Of a stretch of DNA of 5,481 nt, positions 1 through 5,481 are shown in pieces (the stretch's first letter is position 1; every line of letters begins with the position of its first letter). The stretch is from Methanomicrobia archaeon (GTDB lineage Archaea > Methanobacteriota_B > Thermococci > Methanofastidiosales > NM3). The notes beneath the pieces are model-generated. The model did not search any database, had not been told where the DNA came from, and saw only the letters and a program-made list of their open reading frames with translations. Location of the stretch: assembly GCA_011372835.1 (NCBI GenBank), contig DSAJ01000166.1:1-5481 (forward strand). Direction: 5' to 3'. The position numbers and the translations under genes are program-made.

Positions 1-2
1 AT

Positions 3-911
3 ATGGTACAAGACATCATTTCTATACGCGATTTGGAAAAGGCCGACATTGAGACCACCCTTCTGATAGCGGCCGATATGGAACGTTTTACCGAGAAAGG
101 CACGACGATGGCACAGGGGAAGATCCTCTCAACACTGTTTTTCGAACCGTCGACCAGGACGATGATGTCGTTCCAGTCCGCGATGAATCGCCTCGGAGGC
201 AAGGTGATAGGGTTTTCGGACATCAAATCGATATCGGTCCAGAAGGGCGAGACGCTCTCTGACACCGTGCGCATGATGGAGCAGTACAGCGACATCATCG
301 TAATACGCCATCCGCTCGAGGGCTCTGCCCGCCTGGCCGCCGAGGTGGCGGGCGTACCCGTGATCAATGCTGGCGACGGCGCCAATCAACACCCGACACA
401 GACGCTGCTTGACCTCTACACGATCAAGAAGGAGTTTGACACCATCGACGGGCTCACCATCGCGCTCATGGGCGACCTCAAGTACGGACGGACGGTACAC
501 TCGCTTGCCTATGCGCTCTCCCTCTACGATGTCGAGCTCGTGTTCGTCTCGCCGCGCGAACTCCGCATGCCACACGAGGTGACTGAACACCTCGAGGAGA
601 TAAAGACGCCGTATCGGGAAGTCGTCAATCTCGAGGACATCCCGAAAGTCGACCTCGTCTATGCTACAAGGATACAAAAGGAGCGATTCGCAGACCCGAA
701 CGAGTACGAGCGCACCAAGGACGCCTACCGCATCGACAAATCATCGATAAGCCTGCTTGGCGATGCGCGTATCATGCACCCGCTGCCGCGCGTGTCCGAG
801 ATCGCTCCCGAGATCGACAAGACGCCAAACGCGCTCTACTTCGAACAGGCGGGCAACGGCATCCCCGTTCGCATGGCGCTCCTCTCCATGCTCATGGGGG
901 TGAACAGATGA
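3..911 (+). CDS. pyrB: Aspartate carbamoyltransferase, catalytic subunit (PyrB)
   Basis: This cytoplasmic enzyme joins carbamoyl phosphate to L-aspartate, the committed step of de novo pyrimidine synthesis. The 302 residues match the usual length of the family. Family signatures are visible: the carbamoyl-phosphate loop FEPSTRT (Ser50-Thr51-Arg52-Thr53), Lys81 in the KGETL segment (counterpart of E. coli Lys84), Arg102 in IRHP, His130 and Gln133 in NQHPTQ, Arg163 in YGRT, Arg223 and Gln225 in the aspartate-binding TRIQKERF segment, and MHPLPR at 258-263. The ATG lies two bases from the window edge, so its ribosome site cannot be seen. The N-terminus (VQDIISIRDL) lines up with what I recall of archaeal PyrB starts, so the gene is probably complete. 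The stop overlaps the pyrI start (ATGA, 908-911), which indicates translational coupling and balanced production of the two subunits. The function is close to certain; the exact start is slightly less so. Confidence 0.96.
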   Translation: MVQDIISIRDLEKADIETTLLIAADMERFTEKGTTMAQGKILSTLFFEPSTRTMMSFQSAMNRLGGKVIGFSDIKSISVQKGETLSDTVRMMEQYSDIIVIRHPLEGSARLAAEVAGVPVINAGDGANQHPTQTLLDLYTIKKEFDTIDGLTIALMGDLKYGRTVHSLAYALSLYDVELVFVSPRELRMPHEVTEHLEEIKTPYREVVNLEDIPKVDLVYATRIQKERFADPNEYERTKDAYRIDKSSISLLGDARIMHPLPRVSEIAPEIDKTPNALYFEQAGNGIPVRMALLSMLMGVNR

Positions 912-1369
912 CCAAGAAAAAGCTCAAGGTCAGCGCGATCAGGAATGGCACGGTGATAGACCACATCCGTCCCGGAAAGGCGTTTAGCGTGGTAAAGATC
1001 CTTCATCTCGACGAGACCGACGAGACGGTGACCATCACTTCACGCGTCGCGAGCAAGGTCTCTGGCACAAAGGACATCGTGAAGATCGAGGACAGGGAAC
1101 TCCTGACCGAGGAGGTCTCCTCCATCGCGCTCATATCGCCCGAGGCGACCGTCAATATTATTAAAGAGTATGAGGTTATCGATAAGAGGAACGTGCGGCT
1201 TCCCGACACGATCGAGAACATCCTTCCCTGCTCGAATCCTGTTTGCATTACGAATCACGAACACGTTGACACCGTCTTCAGGGTCGAACGTTCCCGACCG
1301 ATCGTGCTGCGGTGCCATTACTGTGAACGGACCATGCAGGAAAAAGATGTGGTGAAGGTGCTTGGATGA
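908..1369 (+). CDS. pyrI: Aspartate carbamoyltransferase, regulatory subunit (PyrI)
   Basis: PyrI has no catalytic site. In characterised enzymes it binds nucleotide effectors (CTP, ATP) in its N-terminal domain and contacts PyrB trimers through a C-terminal zinc domain, giving feedback control of pyrimidine synthesis. The 153-residue protein has the expected length and two-domain form. Residues 1-100 are the allosteric domain, beginning with the lysine-rich KKKLKVSAIRNGTVIDHI segment typical of PyrI. The structural zinc site is complete: Cys108, Cys113, Cys136 and Cys139 in a C-x4-C-x22-C-x2-C arrangement. The start is supported by GGGGGTGA at 896-903, whose GGTG core ends five bases before the ATG. 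It overlaps pyrB by four bases upstream and the MEMO1-family gene by four bases downstream. The intact zinc site suggests a working holoenzyme; allosteric behaviour itself is inferred from the family. Confidence 0.96.
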   Translation: MTKKKLKVSAIRNGTVIDHIRPGKAFSVVKILHLDETDETVTITSRVASKVSGTKDIVKIEDRELLTEEVSSIALISPEATVNIIKEYEVIDKRNVRLPDTIENILPCSNPVCITNHEHVDTVFRVERSRPIVLRCHYCERTMQEKDVVKVLG

Positions 1370-2226
1370 TACGCAAAAGTGTAGCAGCAGGGGGATTCTA
1401 CCCCTATGACCCCACGCTCCTGAAGCGTGAACTAACTTCGTTTTTCGAGATTAACGGATCGCAGGACATAAGCGTCAATCGAAGCGACGACATCGTGTGC
1501 GGCGTCTGCCCACATGCGGGATATACCTATTCGGGCAAGACCGCCTCGAGGTTCTACAAGGAGCTTGCAGATGCGATGCCGAACAGATTCATCCTTGTCG
1601 GCCCCAATCACTACGGCCTCGGACCAAAGGTCGCGGTGATGGACGAGGGATCATGGGAAACGCCGCTCGGTCAGATGCCGGTCGACACCGAACTCGCCTC
1701 GGCCATCCTTGACGAGTCGGACTACCTCTCACCAGACGAACGCGCACACCGACAAGAACACTCCATCGAGGTGCAGCTCCCGTTCCTTCAGTACCTGCGA
1801 GACGATATCTCGTTCGTCCCCATATCGATGAACACGCAGGATCTTGACTCAGCAATAGAGGTTGCCCAGGCGATAAAGAACAGCGTCGAGGGCAACGTTG
1901 GCGTCATAGCCTCAAGCGACCTGGTCCACTACGGCGCATCGTTTGGATACAAGCCCGTTCGCGGAAGCGACAGCGAGATACTCGAATGGATCGAGCGAAA
2001 CGACCGGCAGGTGCTCACCATGATCGTCGAGAAGGACGTCGACGGACTCTACGACTTCATATCGGGCCTCAACTACACGATGTGCGGATACGGCCCTTCG
2101 GCCGTTACGATGATCCTGGCCTCAAACTTCGGTCTCGACGGCACGGTGCTCGACTATACGAACTCGTACTCGCACTCGAAAAACACCGATCTCGTGGTCG
2201 GTTACGGCTCTGTCATCTTCAGGTAA
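1366..2226 (+). CDS. amrB: MEMO1 family protein (AmmeMemoRadiSam system protein B type)
   Basis: This 286-residue cytoplasmic protein belongs to the MEMO1/AmrB family, whose fold is related to extradiol (LigB-type) dioxygenases. Human MEMO1 binds iron through two histidines and one cysteine; the matching residues here are His50 (PHAGYTYSG), His82 (GPNHYG) and Cys240 (MCGYGP). Other family signatures are RQEHSIEVQLPFLQ (129-142, with His132) and ASSDLVHYG (182-190, with Asp185 and His188). The length is normal and no signal peptide or membrane segment is seen. The ATG overlaps the pyrI stop (ATGA, 1366-1369) and is preceded by GGTGAAGGTG at 1351-1360, five bases upstream. No AMMECR1-domain or radical SAM partner, found next to this gene in many prokaryotes, is in the window. 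Family membership is secure. The biochemical role in archaea is unknown, and a link to pyrimidine synthesis is suggested only by the operon. The symbol amrB follows family naming. Confidence 0.92.
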   Translation: MIRKSVAAGGFYPYDPTLLKRELTSFFEINGSQDISVNRSDDIVCGVCPHAGYTYSGKTASRFYKELADAMPNRFILVGPNHYGLGPKVAVMDEGSWETPLGQMPVDTELASAILDESDYLSPDERAHRQEHSIEVQLPFLQYLRDDISFVPISMNTQDLDSAIEVAQAIKNSVEGNVGVIASSDLVHYGASFGYKPVRGSDSEILEWIERNDRQVLTMIVEKDVDGLYDFISGLNYTMCGYGPSAVTMILASNFGLDGTVLDYTNSYSHSKNTDLVVGYGSVIFR

Positions 2227-2278
2227 CGCCCTCTCCCAACGGGGGGATTCAGCATGCCCTTCGTTTGGTGGAAAAATC

Positions 2279-2321
2279 TTTTCAAAACTATTTTAATTTT
2301 CTAATTTTTTTTCATTTTTTC
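2279..2321 (+). terminator. T-rich archaeal-type transcription terminator after the pyrB-pyrI-MEMO1 operon
   Basis: About 50-95 bases after the MEMO1-family stop, the + strand carries a run of T tracts: T4 at 2291-2294, T4 at 2297-2300, T8 at 2305-2312 and T6 at 2315-2320. Archaeal RNA polymerase terminates at oligo-T stretches of the non-template strand without needing a hairpin, so this is a likely end for the upstream transcript. It lies upstream of the frhA TATA box, as expected for separating two operons. Position and composition are seen directly; termination is inferred. Confidence 0.65.
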
Positions 2322-2382
2322 ATAAAGATTAAATAAATTTTTGAACGATAAAATAAAGAATAATATACCCCTAAAATCACGA

Positions 2383-2400
2383 AATAAAAAGATTTATATG
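2383..2400 (+). promoter_or_regulatory. Archaeal promoter (BRE/TATA box) of the frh operon
   Basis: The sequence TTTATATG at 2393-2400, preceded by an A-rich purine stretch (2383-2392) fitting a TFB recognition element, closely resembles the archaeal TATA box. Transcription usually begins about 25 bases beyond the box centre, which would place the start near 2420-2425. That leaves only a 10-15 base leader before the GTG at 2436, just enough for the ribosome site. A weaker TATA-like stretch (TAATATA, 2361-2367) could serve a start near 2390 with a longer leader. The assignment rests on sequence resemblance and location. Confidence 0.65.
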
Positions 2401-2423
2401 TGTTATTTGCACATCAATTGTAA

Positions 2424-2431
2424 GGGGGTGG
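2424..2431 (+). promoter_or_regulatory. Shine-Dalgarno site fixing the GTG start of frhA
   Basis: GGGGGTGG contains the GGTG core (2427-2430) complementary to the archaeal 16S rRNA 3' end and ends five bases before the GTG at 2436. The same GGTG-5 base spacing precedes pyrI, the MEMO1-family gene and frhG-frhB. This supports GTG as the true start even though it is not ATG. Confidence 0.75.
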
Positions 2432-2435
2432 TAGC

Positions 2436-3656
2436 GTGTCAACGACCACGTTCGAGATCAATCCGGCGACCCGAATAGAGGGTCACGCGAAGATCGTCCT
2501 TGAGACGAATGAAGAGGATATCATAGAAAACGCTTACTTCATGTCCACCAGCATGGTGCGTGGATTCGAATACCTCGTGAGAGGGAGGCACTATAACTTT
2601 GCAACATTGGTGACGCAGCGCATCTGCGGCATCTGTCCCATTCCGCACGGGCTTGCATCGGCAGAGGCGATCGAGGATGCCATGGGCGTCACGCCGCCTC
2701 GAAACGCCATGATACTTCGCGAGCTTCTCCTGCTGGCAAACAAGATACAAAGCCACGCTCTGCATCAATACCTCATCCTTCCCGACCTTCCGGTCGACGA
2801 CGCGGTGCGTGTGGAGATGACCGAAAGGATACAGGAGATACGCAGGCTCAGCCAGAAGATCGTCGATACGGTCGGAGGCGAGGCGATCCACCCCTCGAAC
2901 ATCGAGGTCGGCGGCATGCGGGCGCCGATCACCGCCTATGCGGCGGCCATGCTCTACCGGGTGCTTCGCAAGTGCGAACGTCTCGTGAAGATACAACGCG
3001 ACGACATGATAGCGCTCCTCGAAAAGATGTCAGAGGAGTCAGAGCATCCCATGGGTCGGTATCGAGAGGCGATGCTTGCCACGGACATGACGTATGGCAA
3101 CAGGGAACGATTCGACCTGTCAGCGATCACCGAGATCACTCCGTACCGATTCTATCAGGAGCATGAACCCGGAAAGGAGACCCACATCATGATCCCGCTC
3201 TACTACGGCGAGACCGTCGAGGTGGGCCCTCGTGCGCGATTCTCCCACTTCAAGGGATTTCGTGGCGAGACGCCCATCGACATCAACATCGCCCGGGCGC
3301 GTGAGATGATGATCATGGTCTATCGTGCCGTGGAGATACTCGATGACCTATCTCCCACTGCGCCGACCAGAGCAGACATCGTCGTGAAGAAGGGCAGCGG
3401 CATCGGCGTCGTCGAGGCACCGCGCGGAACGAACGCGCACATGGTCTCGGTCGATGACAGCGGCACCATCACCGCGTACAACATGATCGTCCCCACGACC
3501 TGGAACATGCCCACCGTTGAGCGGGCGCTTCGCGGCAATCACCATTCGCTGGCCGAGTTCATCGTCAGGTCGTACGACCCGTGCGTCGAGTGTGCCACGC
3601 ACTGTATCGAGGTGCGCGACCTTGATGGCAACGTCACGGAAAGGAGGATGATGTAG
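2436..3656 (+). CDS. frhA: Coenzyme F420-reducing [NiFe]-hydrogenase, large (alpha) subunit FrhA
   Basis: FrhA is the catalytic subunit of the group 3 [NiFe]-hydrogenase that splits H2 and feeds electrons to F420. The 406-residue length is normal. The N-terminal signature ATRIEGHAKI (11-20) is present, as is the first metal motif R62-x-C64-G-x-C67-xxx-His71 (RICGICPIPH) and the second motif DPCVECATH (381-389). Cys64, Cys67, Cys383 and Cys386 are the expected nickel-iron ligands. VEVGPRAR, VEAPRGT and the VPTTWN segment are also typical of FrhA-like large subunits. Seventeen residues follow His389; this tail should be removed by the FrhD-type protease encoded next, after nickel insertion. The gene starts with GTG behind a strong ribosome site and ends directly against frhD, whose ATG begins at the base after the TAG. 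The downstream FrhB domain makes the F420-reducing type much more likely than the Mvh/Vhu (F420-nonreducing) type. Confidence 0.95.
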   Translation: MSTTTFEINPATRIEGHAKIVLETNEEDIIENAYFMSTSMVRGFEYLVRGRHYNFATLVTQRICGICPIPHGLASAEAIEDAMGVTPPRNAMILRELLLLANKIQSHALHQYLILPDLPVDDAVRVEMTERIQEIRRLSQKIVDTVGGEAIHPSNIEVGGMRAPITAYAAAMLYRVLRKCERLVKIQRDDMIALLEKMSEESEHPMGRYREAMLATDMTYGNRERFDLSAITEITPYRFYQEHEPGKETHIMIPLYYGETVEVGPRARFSHFKGFRGETPIDINIARAREMMIMVYRAVEILDDLSPTAPTRADIVVKKGSGIGVVEAPRGTNAHMVSVDDSGTITAYNMIVPTTWNMPTVERALRGNHHSLAEFIVRSYDPCVECATHCIEVRDLDGNVTERRMM

Positions 3657-4115
3657 ATGACAGCAACTGTCATCGTGGGCTGCGGCAATCTGCTACGGGG
3701 CGACGACGGATTCGGCTGCCTTGTGGCGCAGCGGCTTACTCCCATGCTCTCTCCAAGACGCGACATCGAGATCGTCGATGCGGGAAGCGCCGCCGGACCG
3801 TATATCAATCTTCTCTCAAGCGAGAACGACCCTCCATCGCTCATCGTGATCGACGCAGGCATGTTCGGTGCGCGGCGTGGCGAGCTCCGCCTCTTCACAC
3901 CAGGCGAAATGGGTGCCGATACGGGCGGACACTCGCTGCACGGCTGGCCCCTTCAGTCAGAGATCACGCGCTATCCCGGTGCCGCAAAGGCCCTTCTCTG
4001 CCAGGTTGACAACGATGGAACGAATGGCATGAGCCTGGATGTCAGCTCCGAGGTGCGCGATGCCGTAGCGCATGCGTGCACGATGGTGTGCCAGATGCCG
4101 GAGGTGCGCACATGA
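3657..4115 (+). CDS. frhD: Hydrogenase maturation protease FrhD (HyaD/HycI family)
   Basis: This endopeptidase is predicted to clip the C-terminal tail of FrhA after the conserved histidine once nickel is in place, locking the active site. The 152 residues fit the family. The N-terminal motif GCGNLLRGDDGFG (8-20) is diagnostic. Asp16, Asp66 (VIDAG) and His92 (GGHSLHG) sit where E. coli HybD has its nickel-sensing residues Glu16, Asp62 and His93. Although named frhD within the frhADGB order, the protein is not expected to be part of the mature enzyme. The ATG directly follows the frhA stop with no intergenic base, and GGAGG at 3643-3647 inside the end of frhA serves as ribosome site nine bases upstream. 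Its end overlaps the next gene by four bases (ATGA, 4112-4115). The C-terminal 40 residues carry no motif I recognise. Confidence 0.93.
   Translation: MTATVIVGCGNLLRGDDGFGCLVAQRLTPMLSPRRDIEIVDAGSAAGPYINLLSSENDPPSLIVIDAGMFGARRGELRLFTPGEMGADTGGHSLHGWPLQSEITRYPGAAKALLCQVDNDGTNGMSLDVSSEVRDAVAHACTMVCQMPEVRT
4100..4106 (+). promoter_or_regulatory. Shine-Dalgarno site of the frhG-frhB fusion gene
   Basis: GGAGGTG within the end of frhD is a full-strength archaeal ribosome site, five bases before the ATG at 4112. With the ATGA overlap it fixes the start of the fusion gene and indicates coupling to frhD translation. Confidence 0.8.
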
Positions 4116-5481
4116 GCAAGCCTATCGTCGTGTGGGTGGAACTTGCCGCCTGCAGCGGCTGCAGCGTCTCGTTCTTGGACAATCATGACTCGGTCGGCCG
4201 CATACTCGAGGCCATCGACCTCAAGTACGACACGCTCATAACCGACGGACGCGACATACCCGACCACATCGACCTTGCCATCGTCGAGGGCGGGGTCGCC
4301 ATCACCGACAAGCAAATAGAGCTCGTGCGCTGCATCCGAAGGCGCTCGGACGTCGTCGTGGCCATGGGCGCGTGCGCCGAGACGGGGGGCGTGCTCAACT
4401 ACGCCGAGGGCAATCAGATGCCGATGCCCGAGCTTGACGCCTATCTTCCCCTGCACGACCTGATCGAGGTCGACTACGTGCTGCCCGGATGCCCACCGGC
4501 GCCAGAGGGCATCGCCAAGTTCTTCGAGGCGTATCTCGACAAGGACTGGGCATACCTTGCACCATACAACACCATCAAGGGAAAAAGCGAGGGCAAGATA
4601 CGCGACATCGTGAAGATGGGGCTTTGCGTTTCCTGCGGACTGTGCGGCGCGACGTGCCCGACAAACGCCATACGATTCGTCGAGGGCAAGCCGGTGATAC
4701 GCGACGAGCGCTGCATCATCTGCGGCGAATGCTACTTCCAATGCCCTCGTTCGTTCCTGCGGCTCGAAGAGCGCGACCCTGGCACGCCCAACGGGTCGGT
4801 GGGTCCCTATCTCGAGGCATACCAGATGCGCACAACCAGCTCAACGCTTCGCCGCGCCGCACAGTCGGGCGGCATCGTCACCGCACTGTTCACCTATGCG
4901 CTTGACAACAATCTCATCGACGGCGTCATCGCCGCCAAGAAGAGCGATGAGAGCGTATGGATGGGCGATCCCTACATCGCAACGACGCCAGAGGAGCTCC
5001 TTGCCACAACGGGCACGAAGTATTCGGTCTGTCCGACGCTCAACTACCTGCGCGACGCGGTGACGACCCACGGCCTGGGGAAGCTTGGCATCGTCGGATT
5101 GCCGTGCCAGCACGAGGCGCTCAAGAAGCTCGATGACTACCCGCTCGGACTTCGGCACATATCCAATAAGATCGCGCTCAAGGTCGGCCTCTTCTGCACA
5201 TCGAACTTCAGGTACAATGCCATGACGAAGATGGTGGAGGAGGTGGGCGGCGTTCGCCCCGAGGACATACGCAAGATCGACATCGGCGCGGGAAGCTTCA
5301 ATATAAGCGCCCTCACGGGAGAACTCATCAAGATCCCCCTTGACGTAGTGCACAACTACGAGCAGGAGTCGTGCAAGATCTGCCCCGACTTCACATCGGA
5401 GCATGCCGACATCTCGGTGGGCTCCATCGGCGCCGATGAGCATTGGTCGACCGTCTTCGTGCGCACGCAGCGGGGTAAGGA
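4112..5481 (+). CDS. frhG-frhB: Fused F420-reducing hydrogenase small subunit (FrhG) and F420/FAD subunit (FrhB), 3'-truncated by window edge
   Basis: One uninterrupted frame of 456 codons plus two bases runs off the window. I translated it fully and found no stop. Residues 1 to about 215 are FrhG, the electron-wiring subunit. The proximal [4Fe-4S] ligands are probably Cys14/Cys17 (ACSGC), Cys88 (GACAETGG) and Cys127 (LPGCPPAPE). A two-cluster ferredoxin domain follows (Cys172, 175, 178, 182 and 201, 204, 207, 211). After a short linker (about 216-229, LEERDPGTPNGS) comes an FrhB domain from residue 230: AAQSGGIVTALF (249-260), GTKYS (301-305), GLPCQ (Cys332), GLFCTSNF (Cys362), the Cys421/Cys424 pair (CKICPDF) and WSTVFVRT (445-452). 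FrhB proteins carry FAD and a [4Fe-4S] cluster and reduce F420. From memory FrhB has about 280-290 residues; roughly 227 are visible, so 50-60 residues probably lie beyond the edge. The two subunits are normally separate genes in this same order. A split product from internal initiation cannot be excluded. Confidence 0.93.
   Translation, partial: MSKPIVVWVELAACSGCSVSFLDNHDSVGRILEAIDLKYDTLITDGRDIPDHIDLAIVEGGVAITDKQIELVRCIRRRSDVVVAMGACAETGGVLNYAEGNQMPMPELDAYLPLHDLIEVDYVLPGCPPAPEGIAKFFEAYLDKDWAYLAPYNTIKGKSEGKIRDIVKMGLCVSCGLCGATCPTNAIRFVEGKPVIRDERCIICGECYFQCPRSFLRLEERDPGTPNGSVGPYLEAYQMRTTSSTLRRAAQSGGIVTALFTYALDNNLIDGVIAAKKSDESVWMGDPYIATTPEELLATTGTKYSVCPTLNYLRDAVTTHGLGKLGIVGLPCQHEALKKLDDYPLGLRHISNKIALKVGLFCTSNFRYNAMTKMVEEVGGVRPEDIRKIDIGAGSFNISALTGELIKIPLDVVHNYEQESCKICPDFTSEHADISVGSIGADEHWSTVFVRTQRGK

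Noticed and set aside
129..677. Open frame of 182 codons on the - strand inside pyrB.
   Set aside because: It is fully contained in the conserved pyrB gene on the opposite strand and has composition typical of an antisense shadow.
2232..2246. Possible hairpin just after the MEMO1-family stop (TCTCCC / GGGGGG with AAC loop).
   Set aside because: The stem is six pairs including two G-T wobbles with a three-base loop, and the T tract begins some 45 bases later, so it does not form a classical intrinsic terminator.
1986..2336. + strand frame of 116 codons overlapping the end of the MEMO1-family gene and running into the gap.
   Set aside because: It is out of frame with the well-supported MEMO1-family gene, and its tail is simply translation of the A+T-rich gap (Phe/Ile/Lys-rich).
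2227..2435. Search of the intergenic gap for a small RNA, tRNA, riboswitch or small protein gene.
   Set aside because: Beyond the T tracts, the TATA box, the small inverted repeat and the ribosome site I see no structured RNA or ORF with a start and ribosome site; the rest is low-complexity A+T-rich sequence.
2436..3656. Alternative assignment of the large subunit as F420-nonreducing (MvhA/VhuA type).
   Set aside because: The operon continues with frhD and an FrhG-FrhB fusion containing the F420/FAD domain, and no mvhD- or hdrA-like gene is seen.
3971..4741. Long open frame of 256 codons on the - strand opposite frhD and frhG.
   Set aside because: It lies antisense to two well-recognised genes, has no family motif and is explained by the strong codon bias of the + strand genes leaving few stops on the other strand.
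4841..5443. Open frame of 200 codons on the - strand opposite the FrhB domain.
   Set aside because: It is a shadow of the FrhB coding sequence, with no recognisable domain and no independent ribosome site evidence.

Overview
The window reads as a piece of an archaeal chromosome from a hydrogen- and F420-using euryarchaeon, probably a methanogen or a relative. Four things support this: a separate aspartate carbamoyltransferase regulatory gene beside a catalytic gene of archaeal type, a coenzyme F420-reducing [NiFe]-hydrogenase operon in the methanogen order (frhA, frhD, frhG, frhB), an archaeal-style TATA box in a very A+T-rich intergenic gap, and T-tract termination instead of hairpin termination. 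The coding DNA is fairly G+C-rich and the gap is strongly A+T-rich. I cannot assign a genus or order from the sequence alone. All five genes are on the + strand.

Positions 3-2226 hold three tightly packed genes: pyrB, pyrI and a MEMO1-family gene. Both junctions are 4-base ATGA overlaps, so the three are almost certainly co-transcribed and translationally coupled. PyrB and PyrI form the allosteric enzyme that commits carbamoyl phosphate to pyrimidine synthesis. The third gene encodes a probable iron-binding MEMO1/AmrB-family protein whose role in archaea is not settled.

Positions 2227-2435 are the only real gap. It contains a T-rich stretch suited to ending the upstream transcript, then a TATA box, a small inverted repeat and a strong Shine-Dalgarno sequence serving a GTG start.

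Positions 2436-5481 hold the hydrogenase operon. frhA encodes the [NiFe] large subunit and frhD its C-terminal processing protease. The last gene starts at 4112 and is still open at the window edge. It is the notable feature: the electron-transfer small subunit FrhG and the FAD/F420-binding subunit FrhB, normally separate proteins, are joined in one uninterrupted reading frame. The predicted electron path is H2, the NiFe site in FrhA, the FeS clusters in the FrhG part, the FeS cluster and FAD in the FrhB part, then F420. No RNA genes, CRISPR arrays, insertion sequences or convincing repeats were seen.
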